Origin: Omnitrophica bacterium GWA2_52_8 | GTDB taxonomy: Bacteria; Omnitrophota; Omnitrophia; Omnitrophales; Aquincolibacteriaceae | Direction: 5' to 3' | Length of the DNA: 7,778 nucleotides | Assembly (NCBI GenBank): GCA_001804025.1 | Contig: MHFC01000139.1 | Location: 1-7,778, forward strand | Part shown: piece after piece, positions 1-6,192 of the stretch | How positions within the stretch are numbered: the first letter of the stretch is position 1 | How the letters are laid out: each line of letters starts with the position of its first letter | Translations under genes and position numbers: made by a program | The notes under the pieces: generated by a model | Database searches by the model: none | Told to the model about the DNA's origin: nothing | What the model saw: only the letters and a program-made list of their open reading frames with translations

Positions 1-462
1 TATGAAATGCCCCTGGCGGAAGTCGTGATGGACTTCTATGATAAAATCAAATCACTGTCTTCCGGATACGGTTCTTTCAACTATGATTTAATCGGATATA
101 AAACGTCGAAGCTCGTGAAGCTGGATATTTTGATCAACGGCGAGCCCGTCGATGCTCTTTCCAGTATTGTGTTTCATGAGAAGGCTTATGCCCGGGGCAA
201 AGCCATGGCGGAAAAACTCAAAGAGGTGATCCACCAGCAGCTTTTTGAAGTCGTGATTCAGGCCGCTGTCGGCAGCAAGATCATCGCCCGTGAATCCATT
301 CGGGCTTTAAAAAAGGATGTTACGAGCAAATGTTACGGCGGTGATATCACGAGAAAACGGAAGCTTTGGGAAAAGCAAAAAGAAGGCAAGAAGCGCATGA
401 AAAAGATCGGAAAAGTGGATTTGCCGCAGGAAGCCTTTATCACGGTTTTGAGGGTCGACTGA
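1..462 (+). CDS. lepA: Elongation factor 4 (LepA), C-terminal part, 5'-truncated by the window edge
   Basis: This is the last 153 codons of LepA/EF4, the ribosome-associated translational GTPase that back-translocates or remodels ribosomes. The reading frame is open from base 1 (Tyr-Glu-Met-Pro-Leu-Ala-Glu), so the Met at base 7 is internal and not a start. The fragment covers the end of the EF-G domain V-like fold and the LepA-specific C-terminal domain. Diagnostic stretches are the [10 protein letters not shown] segment, the [17 protein letters not shown] segment, and the very conserved [20 protein letters not shown] run, followed by [12 protein letters not shown] near the end. These match the E. 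coli protein closely as I remember it. The GTPase domain lies outside the window. The TGA stop sits 1 bp before the lepB ATG, implying co-transcription and probable translational coupling, as in the well-known lepA-lepB operon. Confidence 0.97.
   Translation, partial: YEMPLAEVVMDFYDKIKSLSSGYGSFNYDLIGYKTSKLVKLDILINGEPVDALSSIVFHEKAYARGKAMAEKLKEVIHQQLFEVVIQAAVGSKIIARESIRALKKDVTSKCYGGDITRKRKLWEKQKEGKKRMKKIGKVDLPQEAFITVLRVD
450..454 (+). promoter_or_regulatory. Ribosome binding site of lepB inside the lepA 3' end
   Basis: GAGGG lies 9 nt before the lepB ATG and overlaps the last lepA codons. It supports the start at 464 and coupling between the two genes. Confidence 0.6.
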
Positions 463-463
463 T

Positions 464-1105
464 ATGTCAGCGATCGGGGTCGCCGCGCTCGCGGCAGCGT
501 TTATTTTAATTGTGTATCACCGGAAAATTGTCGAGGAGTGGCATTTTTTCCGGACGCGCCGGTCCGAGTGGTACGCAAAGATGTGGAAGAATTGGGGCGA
601 ACCCTTTGTCGTTGCGGCCGTTCTGGCCGTACTGATCCGCACTTTTTTGCTTGGCCCGTACAAAATTCCTACCGGGTCCATGCGGCCAACGTTTCTTGAG
701 GGAGACCGGATATTTGTCGATAAGATATCGTACCGGTTCGGCGAACTCAAGCGCGGGGACATCGTGGTTTTCAAGTATCCGGAAGAGCCGAAGAAAGATT
801 TTGTAAAACGCCTGGCGGGTTTGCCCGGCGACCGGATCGAAATTCGCGACGGGAAGCTGGTCATCAACGGCGGCGAAATGAACCGGGCGCCTTTTTCGAA
901 AAATTATTATTACAATAACAATGAATGGCCGTACGGAAAAGAGGGGCAGGTCATCGTCGTACCAGACCAGGAATATTTTGTTCTCGGCGACAATTCCGCA
1001 GCCTCATTGGACAGCCGAAAATGGGGGTTTGTGCCCCAAAAAAATTTGGTCGGCCGGGCTTTTTTTATCTGGTGGCCGCCCAAGCGCGTCCAGTTGTCGG
1101 AATAG
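464..1105 (+). CDS. lepB: Signal peptidase I (leader peptidase)
   Basis: This 213-residue membrane serine protease removes signal peptides from exported proteins on the outer face of the cytoplasmic membrane. The S26 family boxes are all present. The nucleophile is Ser72 in PTGSMRPT, preceded by the hydrophobic stretch FLLGPYKI. The general base is Lys115 in KRLAGLPGD, and the GDNSAASLDSRKWGFV box spans residues 175-190. Two hydrophobic segments, about residues 2-18 and 46-63, fit the two-span N-terminal anchor with a basic cytoplasmic loop (HFFRTRRSEW) between them. The periplasmic domain is compact and lacks the large insertion of E. coli LepB (324 residues), so its size is closer to many non-enterobacterial type I peptidases. 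It starts 1 bp after the lepA stop, and 38 bp separate it from the next gene with no terminator visible. Function is highly confident from intact catalytic residues and context. Confidence 0.96.
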   Translation: MSAIGVAALAAAFILIVYHRKIVEEWHFFRTRRSEWYAKMWKNWGEPFVVAAVLAVLIRTFLLGPYKIPTGSMRPTFLEGDRIFVDKISYRFGELKRGDIVVFKYPEEPKKDFVKRLAGLPGDRIEIRDGKLVINGGEMNRAPFSKNYYYNNNEWPYGKEGQVIVVPDQEYFVLGDNSAASLDSRKWGFVPQKNLVGRAFFIWWPPKRVQLSE

Positions 1106-1143
1106 CCGATACGAAACCGCAAACTTAATCGATCAACACCCGC

Positions 1144-2442
1144 ATGCCGGGTTATTCGGTGCCGGATCGTTTCATGCATCACACATTTCTTTGGGGATCG
1201 GCGACGAGTTCTCACCAGGTTGAAGGCAATAATGTCCATAATGACTGGTGGTCTTGGGAACAAAAAGGCGCCGTTATCGAGAAATCCGGTATCGCATGCG
1301 ACCATTACCGCCGGTTTAATGAAGATTTTGCTCTCATCCGCAGCTTAGGGCACACCGCACACCGCTTTTCTCTCGAATGGAGCCGCTTCGAGCCCAAAGA
1401 AAATCAATGGGACGAGCGGGCATTTGATCACTACGGCGAAGTTTTTCAGTCGTTGAAAAAGAACGGGATTGAGCCGGTCGTCACGCTGCACCATTTTACC
1501 AATCCGGTCTGGTTTCACGAACGCGGCGGATGGCTTAAAGCGGAAAACAATGCTTACTTTTTAAGGTATGTCCGGCGAGTCGTTGAAACTTACGGGAAGT
1601 ACGTCAAGTTCTGGATCACCATTAATGAGCCGATCGTATACCTTTATTATTCCTATTTAGCGGGCGAATGGCCGCCGGGAATCAAGTCCTACCGGGCGGC
1701 TTGGAAAGTTTTTTACCATCTTTTACTGGCTCACGTACAGGCCTATCGCCTGATCCACGATCTCTATGAGCAAAAGTCCGCAAAGCCGGTTTATGTTTCG
1801 CTGGCAAAGCATTGGACCGAAATGCGGCCTGACAATCCCAACTCAATTGCGGACCGTGTGACCGTATTTTCCCGGGACTGGCTTTTCAACAGGCTCTATT
1901 TTGACGCTTTAACTTCGGGGTTCCTTTTCTATCCGGGGCTGTTTTGCGAGTATCTGCCGCTCCGGCAGTCTTTGGATTTTTTAGGAATTAATTATTATAC
2001 GCTCCAGCGCATCCGCTCCAGCTCAAAAACAGGGGAGTGGATGGGGGCGATGGTGGAGCATGCTCCGGGAGCTGACTCCCCGGTGGAACGCAATCAAATG
2101 GGATGGGTGATACATCCCGAAGGGCTCTCGTCGCTGCTTAAACGGCTGCGGCCCTATCATTTGCCGGTTTTGATCTGTGAGAACGGGATCTGTGCCGAAA
2201 ACGACGAGCAACGGGTCCGCTATATCCAAAGTCACCTGCAGGCGGTTACGTCGGCCATAGCCGACGGTGTCTCCGTTGCCGGGTATCTTTATTGGTCTTT
2301 GATGGACAACTTTGAATGGGCCCATGGTTTTGGACCCCGTTTTGGCATCGTTGAAGTCGATTATAAAACCCTCCAAAGAAAAATTCGTCCGAGCGCTTAT
2401 GTCTTGACCGAGTTGTGCCGTAAATTAATGGCACAACCCTAA
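1144..2442 (+). CDS. Glycoside hydrolase family 1 enzyme, probable beta-glucosidase/beta-glycosidase
   Basis: The 432-residue protein is a full GH1 (beta/alpha)8-barrel retaining glycosidase with no signal peptide, so it is probably cytoplasmic. It opens with FLWGSATSSHQVEG (Gln25 is the usual glycone ligand). It has TLHHFTNP (His117), the acid/base Glu162 in TINEP, NYY at 283-285, the nucleophile Glu346 in ICENGI, and YWSLMDNFEW at 382-392 (Trp384, Glu391, Trp392). Glu391-Trp392 is typical of enzymes acting on unphosphorylated sugars. The 6-phospho-glycosidase subgroup differs at this site, so that reading is disfavoured. The exact sugar cannot be told from sequence. It is slightly shorter than many GH1 enzymes (about 440-480). 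The start is uncertain: neither the ATG at 1144 nor the one at 1174 (Met11, three residues before FLWG) has a clear ribosome binding site. It follows lepB by 38 bp and is probably co-transcribed. Confidence 0.93.
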   Translation: MPGYSVPDRFMHHTFLWGSATSSHQVEGNNVHNDWWSWEQKGAVIEKSGIACDHYRRFNEDFALIRSLGHTAHRFSLEWSRFEPKENQWDERAFDHYGEVFQSLKKNGIEPVVTLHHFTNPVWFHERGGWLKAENNAYFLRYVRRVVETYGKYVKFWITINEPIVYLYYSYLAGEWPPGIKSYRAAWKVFYHLLLAHVQAYRLIHDLYEQKSAKPVYVSLAKHWTEMRPDNPNSIADRVTVFSRDWLFNRLYFDALTSGFLFYPGLFCEYLPLRQSLDFLGINYYTLQRIRSSSKTGEWMGAMVEHAPGADSPVERNQMGWVIHPEGLSSLLKRLRPYHLPVLICENGICAENDEQRVRYIQSHLQAVTSAIADGVSVAGYLYWSLMDNFEWAHGFGPRFGIVEVDYKTLQRKIRPSAYVLTELCRKLMAQP

Positions 2443-2446
2443 CTAT

Positions 2447-2451
2447 GAGGT
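2447..2451 (+). promoter_or_regulatory. Ribosome binding site of the first SPOR gene
   Basis: GAGGT lies 9 nt before the ATG at 2461, within the 18-bp gap after the GH1 stop. It decides this start. Confidence 0.5.
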
Positions 2452-2460
2452 CAAGATATC

Positions 2461-3111
2461 ATGCAGAACGATTTATTTGAAACAATGCCCTATGCCCATG
2501 CTGTTTCGCGGCGCGCTGATTTGTCCTTGCTTGAACGCTATCAGGTTACTCTTCGTTTTGATCACGTCCTCGTCGTTTTTATCGGTTTTCTCATTCTCAA
2601 TGCCGTGATTTTTTCCCTCGGAGTGGAAAAAGGGAAGGCTTTTTCACAGGCGCAGCTTCACAATGAGCGAAAGAAACAGCAGCAGATGGCAGATGATTTT
2701 GCGGACAAGACGAAACAATTGCGCGCGATGTCCGCAATGGCGCCAAGTGTTTCAGGTGTCGGAGCGATGGTTTCGGGGGCTGCTGAGGACATTGCGGCAG
2801 TCCGTGATGTTCAAACCCTGTCCGCCAATGAGGCTGTCGCGCCCGCCAGCGCAGCAATACCGGCAATTACCGGAGGTTTTACGATTCAGGTTGTGACTTA
2901 TAAGTCGAAAAAGGCGGCCGATGCATTGATCGGCAAGCTCGGAGAAAAAGGACATCAGGGATTTGTCATTCCCAGCGGATCTTTTATGCAGGTCTGTATC
3001 AATCAATTCCAGCTCAAAGATGAAGCAAGATCCTTTCTGGCAAAACTTAAATCCGAAAAGATCGTTCCAGCCGATGCTTTTGTCAGGGCCATTCCATCCG
3101 TAAGAAGTTGA
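2461..3111 (+). CDS. Single-pass membrane protein with C-terminal SPOR domain
   Basis: The protein has 216 residues. The N-terminal 34 residues are probably cytoplasmic, followed by one membrane span at about 35-53 (VLVVFIGFLILNAVIFSLGV). Next comes a charged, Gln/Lys-rich stretch (60-88) that could form a short coiled coil, then a low-complexity Ala/Ser/Val linker (90-137). A SPOR domain occupies about 139-211, beginning with the family's IQVVTY strand and ending in ADAFVRAI. SPOR domains bind peptidoglycan glycan strands stripped of stem peptides, as made during septal wall splitting, so a role in division or wall remodelling is likely. This is a family-level inference. The layout resembles FtsN or DedD, but nothing proves orthology. 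It lies 18 bp after the GH1 gene and ends the first operon. A second SPOR membrane protein with a similar C-terminal ending is encoded at 4136-5242. Confidence 0.85.
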   Translation: MQNDLFETMPYAHAVSRRADLSLLERYQVTLRFDHVLVVFIGFLILNAVIFSLGVEKGKAFSQAQLHNERKKQQQMADDFADKTKQLRAMSAMAPSVSGVGAMVSGAAEDIAAVRDVQTLSANEAVAPASAAIPAITGGFTIQVVTYKSKKAADALIGKLGEKGHQGFVIPSGSFMQVCINQFQLKDEARSFLAKLKSEKIVPADAFVRAIPSVRS

Positions 3112-3159
3112 CCGCTAGCGGATTCCATATAAAGTCATCATTTGATATAAAATCCGTCT

Positions 3160-3177
3160 AAAACGACTGCGTTTTTT
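3160..3177 (+). terminator. Weak intrinsic terminator candidate after the first SPOR gene
   Basis: A 6-bp stem AAAACG/CGTTTT with a 4-nt loop runs into a short T tract, 48 bp downstream of the SPOR stop. The stem is AT-rich, so its efficiency is doubtful, but position and polarity suit the end of the lepA-to-SPOR operon. Confidence 0.3.
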
Positions 3178-3213
3178 GTGTCATTTTCCCGCCCGTATTC
3201 CGGGGAGTTTGAA

Positions 3214-3240
3214 CTCATGCATCGTCCAGATTGACATGAG
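3214..3240. repeat. Inverted repeat CTCATG/CATGAG
   Basis: Six-base arms at 3214-3219 and 3235-3240 are separated by 15 bases. It could be an operator dyad or a chance match; nothing identifies a binding protein. Confidence 0.3.
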
Positions 3241-3262
3241 GGGTTGTTCATTTCAATCGCAC

Positions 3263-3302
3263 AGTGCCGTGTACCCGTCAAAAACAAGGTTGACGCGGCA
3301 CT
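3263..3302. repeat. Nested dyad (7-bp outer and 6-bp inner arms) upstream of the small basic protein gene
   Basis: The outer arms AGTGCCG (3263-3269) and CGGCACT (3296-3302) enclose the inner arms CGTCAA (3276-3281) and TTGACG (3290-3295). The loop is 8 nt and there is a 6-nt bulge on the 5' side. The inner 3' arm is itself a -35-like TTGACG, so the dyad could be an operator covering the promoter. If transcribed from further upstream it would form an RNA hairpin. There is no T tract after it, so it is not an intrinsic terminator. Confidence 0.45.
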
Positions 3303-3330
3303 AGCCAAGGTCATTAAAATTAGGTATAAT
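3290..3330 (+). promoter_or_regulatory. Probable sigma-70-type promoter of the small basic protein operon
   Basis: A perfect TATAAT lies at 3325-3330, 38 bp before the ATG at 3369, with no good -35 at 16-18 bp. Alternatively TTGACG (3290-3295) pairs with TAAAAT (3315-3320) over 19 bp. The two -10 boxes are only 4 bp apart, so either or both may be used. Either implies a short leader and an independent start for the second operon. Confidence 0.5.
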
Positions 3331-3356
3331 TCCAAATCTTCAGCATTCAGAAATTT

Positions 3357-3362
3357 AAGGAG
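3357..3362 (+). promoter_or_regulatory. Strong ribosome binding site of the small basic protein gene
   Basis: AAGGAG sits 6 nt before the ATG at 3369. It is one of only two near-consensus Shine-Dalgarno sites in the window and fixes this start. Confidence 0.75.
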
Positions 3363-3368
3363 TCTTTT

Positions 3369-3638
3369 ATGTCTCAGCATGCAAGTTTACGAGTGGATAA
3401 TGTCGGTACAAAGCATCGCAATGTGCTCAAGCGGCACGAAAGAATTAAGCGGCTAGTCGAAGACAACCGCATGGAAGGCCGCGACAGTGTTTATAATCTG
3501 CCCAAATTAAAATCTTTAAAAATTAAAGTCAAGAAGGCGGCAAAAGCCGCTCCAGCTGAGGGAGCCGCCGCTGCTCCGGGCGGAGCCGCCCCGGCGCCGG
3601 CAGCCGATGCCGCAAAAACTAAAAAGCCTGCGAAATAA
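3369..3638 (+). CDS. Small basic protein of the Chlamydiae/Verrucomicrobia type (TIGR04137-like)
   Basis: The 89-residue protein is very basic. Residues 1-57 (MSQHASLR, then GTKHRNVLKRHERIKRL, EGRDSVYNLPKLKSLKIKVKK) match, from memory, a small protein family annotated in Chlamydiae, Verrucomicrobia and relatives. Its molecular role is not established to my knowledge; it looks like a ribosomal or nucleic-acid-binding protein. Residues 58-89 form an Ala/Pro/Gly/Lys tail ending AKTKKPAK, similar in composition to histone H1-like tails. The tail's DNA is GC-rich and repetitive: GGAGCCGCC occurs at 3561 and 3582, there is a GGGCGG-AG-CCGCCC hairpin at 3578-3591, and CCGGCGCCGG at 3591-3600. The tail may therefore vary in length between strains. 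The promoter and the strong ribosome binding site suggest high expression. It leads the second operon, with the GNAT gene 2 bp downstream. Family assignment is fairly confident; function is unknown. Confidence 0.85.
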   Translation: MSQHASLRVDNVGTKHRNVLKRHERIKRLVEDNRMEGRDSVYNLPKLKSLKIKVKKAAKAAPAEGAAAAPGGAAPAPAADAAKTKKPAK

Positions 3639-3640
3639 CC

Positions 3641-4120
3641 ATGATTGAAATCCGCCGATTTGCACCCGGAGATGAGTCGTCAGTGCGTGAACTGATCAAC
3701 GGCATCATGTCCCGGGAATTCCGTGACGATTTGTCGGCCTATCCGACAGAAGATATCAACGATCTTCCCAAGGCCTATGGAGGCATCGGCGAGGCGTTCT
3801 TTGTCGCCCTTGCGGACGGCAAAGTTGTCGGTACCATCGGAATAAAAAAAGAGGACGGACGCATTGCCTTAATGCGGCGTCTTTTCGTGGAGTCGCACTA
3901 CCGGAAGAAAAGTATCGGCACGAAGCTTATTCAGCGTGCTTTGCAGTTTTGTGATGAAGTGGGCTATGAAGAAGTGGTGTTTCGGATGACGTCGCATATG
4001 AACTCCGCCGCAAAAGCCTGTCAAAAATGCGGCTTCGTGCAGCGCGCAAAACTCCAGCTTGGGCCCATTGAACTTCTCAAATTTGTGTTGTCATTGAGTC
4101 ACGTACGAAAATCCGCATAA
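3641..4120 (+). CDS. GNAT-family N-acetyltransferase
   Basis: The protein has 159 residues, the usual size of a single GNAT domain, which transfers acetyl from acetyl-CoA to an amine. The N-terminal strand is IEIRRFAPGDESSVRELI. The central strands (FFVALADGKVVGTIGIKK, 53-70) lead into the acetyl-CoA motif at about 80-104. There the pyrophosphate loop reads YRKKSIGTKLI (Arg88 to Gly93), a variant of the usual R/Q-x-x-G-x-G/A in which the first Gly is replaced. The later segment NSAAKACQKCGFVQR (121-135) corresponds to the common N-x-x-A-x-x-x-Y-x-x-x-GF motif, with Cys where Tyr or Leu is frequent. The substrate cannot be deduced. The start is 2 bp after the small basic protein stop with no clear ribosome binding site, suggesting coupled translation. 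Acetylation of the adjacent Lys-rich protein is possible, but that is speculation from neighbourhood only. Confidence 0.88.
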   Translation: MIEIRRFAPGDESSVRELINGIMSREFRDDLSAYPTEDINDLPKAYGGIGEAFFVALADGKVVGTIGIKKEDGRIALMRRLFVESHYRKKSIGTKLIQRALQFCDEVGYEEVVFRMTSHMNSAAKACQKCGFVQRAKLQLGPIELLKFVLSLSHVRKSA

Positions 4121-4135
4121 AAAGATGGAATTAAA

Positions 4136-5242
4136 ATGAGCCTTTTTTCCTTTCAAAGCAAAAAACCCGAAAGCATCAAGAAACTTTCCGAAAAAGACAT
4201 CCAAGAAAAATTATACGGCCGTTATCGCGGGTACCATCGAAGCGATAAGCCAAGCTCTCCTGCCGTGCGCGGGTCGGCTGAAAAACAAGGGATTTCGTCC
4301 GGGCAAAGTTTAGAAGAAGCGGCCCGCGAGGATCTGTTTGCCGGTCCGCGACAGCAATTGGAACAGGAAGAGCCGGAGGTGCTGGAGCCTAAGGACGAAG
4401 CGGCTTCTTTAGAGACCGTTCAGGCGCATCGTAACCCTGCTTCCGAGAAAATCGCTCAGTGGGTCAAAAATGAAAACCGCCAAGTCGCGGCGGCTGCCGG
4501 AACAAAAACACAGCCCCGGCGTTATGATCGTGTGGCTCCGAAGATTCAAAAACCGAATGTTTTCGGGATCGTGCTGGAGCGCGGGTTGAGCATGCTGCAA
4601 ACGGCTGTCCGGTCTTCTGTTTATTTCATACAGCGGGTGTTTCAGGTGGTGGATCTCAAAAATCCGTTTGTGCGCACAGTTTTCTATTGGGCCGGGGCCG
4701 TTTCATTTATTGTCCTGTTATTTTTCGGAATCCATGTGTTGAATATTAACCGCGAATCCGCAATGAAAAATCCGCCCCGAAGCAAGGCGAAAAGCGTCGC
4801 GGTCGATGCGGCCGTGAAGGATGCGGCAAAAAAATCACGGCAACAACAATCTGTGAAATCGGTAAATCAAGCTGCCTCGGCGGTGCCGGCGGCATTGGCG
4901 CCGTCGTCCGGATCTGACGGAACCACCTTGCCGAAAGCGCAACCGGAGAATCAGAATCTATCTGAAACGCAGTCGGATGCCGAAGCCCAGCCCCACCCTT
5001 ATGTCGTGCAAGTCGCGACCTATGTCAATAGGCAAGACGCCGAACGTGCGTTGACAAAAATCCAGATGGCAGGAGTCCCTAGTTTTATCCGACCGGTCAG
5101 GCACACTGACGGGCGTTCTTTTTATAGTGTTTTCTTGGGAAGATTTTCAAGTTATCACGAGGCGCAGACTGCACTGGGGTCATTCAAACAAAGCGAGGCA
5201 TCGCGTCCTTTTTCGGATGCCTTCATCCGCACACTCAAATGA
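4136..5242 (+). CDS. Membrane protein with long cytoplasmic N-terminus and C-terminal SPOR domain
   Basis: The protein has 368 residues. Residues 1-180 are charged and mostly low-complexity. They open with a possibly conserved head, KKLSEKDIQEKLYGRYRGYH (15-34), followed by Glu/Gln/Ala-rich sequence. One membrane span lies at about 181-203 (FYWAGAVSFIVLLFFGIHVL), so the 180-residue N-terminal part should be cytoplasmic and the rest periplasmic. An Ala/Ser/Lys/Gln linker (205-286) leads to the SPOR domain at about 287-367, which runs from YVVQVATY through SFYSVFLGRF to SDAFIRTLK. SPOR domains bind denuded septal peptidoglycan. Compared with the SPOR protein at 2461-3111, both end in DAF(V/I)R, and this copy has an insertion RHTDGR before the SFYSVF strand. 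The large cytoplasmic region may dock division or shape proteins, which is inference. It starts 15 bp after the GNAT stop; the ribosome binding site is weak. Confidence 0.85.
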   Translation: MSLFSFQSKKPESIKKLSEKDIQEKLYGRYRGYHRSDKPSSPAVRGSAEKQGISSGQSLEEAAREDLFAGPRQQLEQEEPEVLEPKDEAASLETVQAHRNPASEKIAQWVKNENRQVAAAAGTKTQPRRYDRVAPKIQKPNVFGIVLERGLSMLQTAVRSSVYFIQRVFQVVDLKNPFVRTVFYWAGAVSFIVLLFFGIHVLNINRESAMKNPPRSKAKSVAVDAAVKDAAKKSRQQQSVKSVNQAASAVPAALAPSSGSDGTTLPKAQPENQNLSETQSDAEAQPHPYVVQVATYVNRQDAERALTKIQMAGVPSFIRPVRHTDGRSFYSVFLGRFSSYHEAQTALGSFKQSEASRPFSDAFIRTLK

Positions 5243-5263
5243 TCATCAACATGCTGGTGTGTT

Positions 5264-5623
5264 ATGTGGGACGGGTTTGATAAACGAAAATTTCCGCGCG
5301 TAAAACTGCGTTGCGAAATAACCATTCAGCCGCCGGCACCGCCGGGGCCGATTAATTCTTTTACTCAAAATGTCGGGGCGGGCGGTGTTTGTGTCATTCT
5401 TGATGCCAGCTTGAAGCGGTTTGCGGTTTGCAGGGTCAGACTTGAGTTGGGTAAGGATTTGCCGACGATTGAGTGCGACTCCCGCGTTGTCTGGTCGGTG
5501 CCCATCGGCCAAGCAAAATCAAAAAAGACGCAATATGACACCGGCCTTGAGTTTTTGGGGATGGATCCTGAAATCACCCAGGTGCTCCGCGATTATTTGG
5601 AAAATCTCATCCCGTCGGAATAA
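5264..5623 (+). CDS. PilZ-domain protein with atypical second motif
   Basis: This 119-residue protein is a stand-alone PilZ domain, a beta-barrel that in active members binds cyclic di-GMP. The first binding motif RxxxR is present as Arg8-Lys-Phe-Pro-Arg12. The second motif, normally D/N-x-S-x-x-G, reads Asn36-Val-Gly-Ala-Gly-Gly41, so Ser is replaced by Gly and c-di-GMP affinity may be reduced or lost. The barrel continues with VRLELG, SRVVWSVP and TGLEFLGMDPE, ending in a helix (ITQVLRDYLENL). It starts 21 bp after the SPOR stop with no clear ribosome binding site and lies 21 bp before the YajQ gene. The target is unknown; PilZ proteins commonly regulate motility, surface polysaccharide or pilus machinery. 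A second PilZ protein at 6337-6729 has both canonical motifs, suggesting related but non-redundant effectors. Confidence 0.86.
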   Translation: MWDGFDKRKFPRVKLRCEITIQPPAPPGPINSFTQNVGAGGVCVILDASLKRFAVCRVRLELGKDLPTIECDSRVVWSVPIGQAKSKKTQYDTGLEFLGMDPEITQVLRDYLENLIPSE

Positions 5624-5644
5624 TTCGTAACTTCACACACGTCT

Positions 5645-6142
5645 ATGGCACAACAATACTCATTCGATATCGTTTCCGAAATTGATCTTCAAGAAGTCGA
5701 TAATGCGGTGAATCAGGCCCTCAAAGAACTCAGCACGCGCTTTGACTTTAAGGGGAGCAAAAGCACGGTTGAGTTTTTAAAGACGGACAAAAAAATAAGG
5801 CTTACTGCGGATGACGATATGAAGCTCCGGAACTTGCAAGACATTCTTAAGACGCGCATCGCCGGCCGTAAGATTTCGATGAAGGCGCTGGATTTTAAGC
5901 CTGCAGAGAAGGCGTTTGAAGGAACCTTGCGTCAGGATGTGACGCTGATTTCAGGCATTGAGCAGGACCACAGCAAGCAAATCGTGAGAGCCATTAAAGA
6001 TGCGAAGCTGAAAGTTCAGGCCAGCATTCAGGGCGAACAAGTGCGCGTCACGTCGAAATCTAAAGATGATCTGCAAACCGCTATTCAGCTGGTTAAAAGC
6101 ATGCCGTTGAGCATCCCGGTCCAGTTTACCAATTATCGTTAA
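5645..6142 (+). CDS. yajQ: YajQ family (DUF520) nucleotide-binding protein
   Basis: The 165-residue length and continuous similarity are typical of YajQ. The start is SFDIVSEIDLQEVDNAVNQA, followed by TRFDFKGSKSTVEF (about 32-45). Next are LTADDDMKLRNLQDIL and the FKPAEKAFEGTLRQ segment. The end is a QIVRAIKDAKLKVQASIQGEQVRVTSKSKDDLQ block and the invariant-looking PVQFTNYR. The fold is two ferredoxin-like domains. Family members bind nucleotides, and a Xanthomonas member is reported as a cyclic-di-GMP effector controlling virulence genes. Whether this one binds c-di-GMP is inference. It is the last gene of the run, 21 bp after the PilZ stop, with no good ribosome binding site. No convincing terminator follows in the 194-bp gap. 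Confidence 0.95.
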   Translation: MAQQYSFDIVSEIDLQEVDNAVNQALKELSTRFDFKGSKSTVEFLKTDKKIRLTADDDMKLRNLQDILKTRIAGRKISMKALDFKPAEKAFEGTLRQDVTLISGIEQDHSKQIVRAIKDAKLKVQASIQGEQVRVTSKSKDDLQTAIQLVKSMPLSIPVQFTNYR

Positions 6143-6192
6143 GTCCTTGTGAAACAATAAGATATGTAATCGCGGATGTATTTTTCGCCGTA

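Larger units (their letters stand above)
3112..3368. other. 257-bp intergenic region between the two operons
   Basis: There is no credible gene here. It holds, in order: a 10-bp palindrome CCGCTAGCGG right after the SPOR stop (3112-3121); an AT-rich hairpin AAAACG-ACTG-CGTTTT with trailing Ts (3160-3177); a 6-bp inverted repeat CTCATG/CATGAG (3214-3240); a nested dyad (3263-3302); promoter-like boxes (3290-3330); and a good ribosome binding site (3357-3362). The concentration of dyads is higher than needed for a simple promoter. Confidence 0.6.

Noticed and set aside
517..867. Minus-strand and alternative-frame ORFs within lepB (517-867 minus, 910-1305 minus, 921-1223 plus)
   Set aside because: They overlap intact lepB or GH1 coding sequence with conserved catalytic motifs, and none has a recognisable domain.
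1144..2442. GH1 enzyme as a 6-phospho-beta-glucosidase of a PTS system
   Set aside because: The NFEW motif typical of enzymes for unphosphorylated sugars is present, and no PTS gene is nearby.
3231..3257. Consensus TTGACA (3231-3236) as a promoter -35
   Set aside because: The only -10-like match is TTCAAT at 15 bp spacing, clearly poorer than the boxes at 3315-3330.
3138..3380. 80-residue minus-strand open frame across the intergenic region
   Set aside because: It overlaps the promoter, the ribosome binding site and the first codons of the small basic protein gene. Its translation resembles no known protein.
5240..5266. SPOR gene and PilZ gene share a reading frame separated by a single TGA and seven codons, hinting at read-through or UGA recoding
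   Set aside because: The PilZ domain begins properly right after its own ATG. TGA also ends lepA at the expected position, so TGA is a normal stop here and the shared frame is probably chance.
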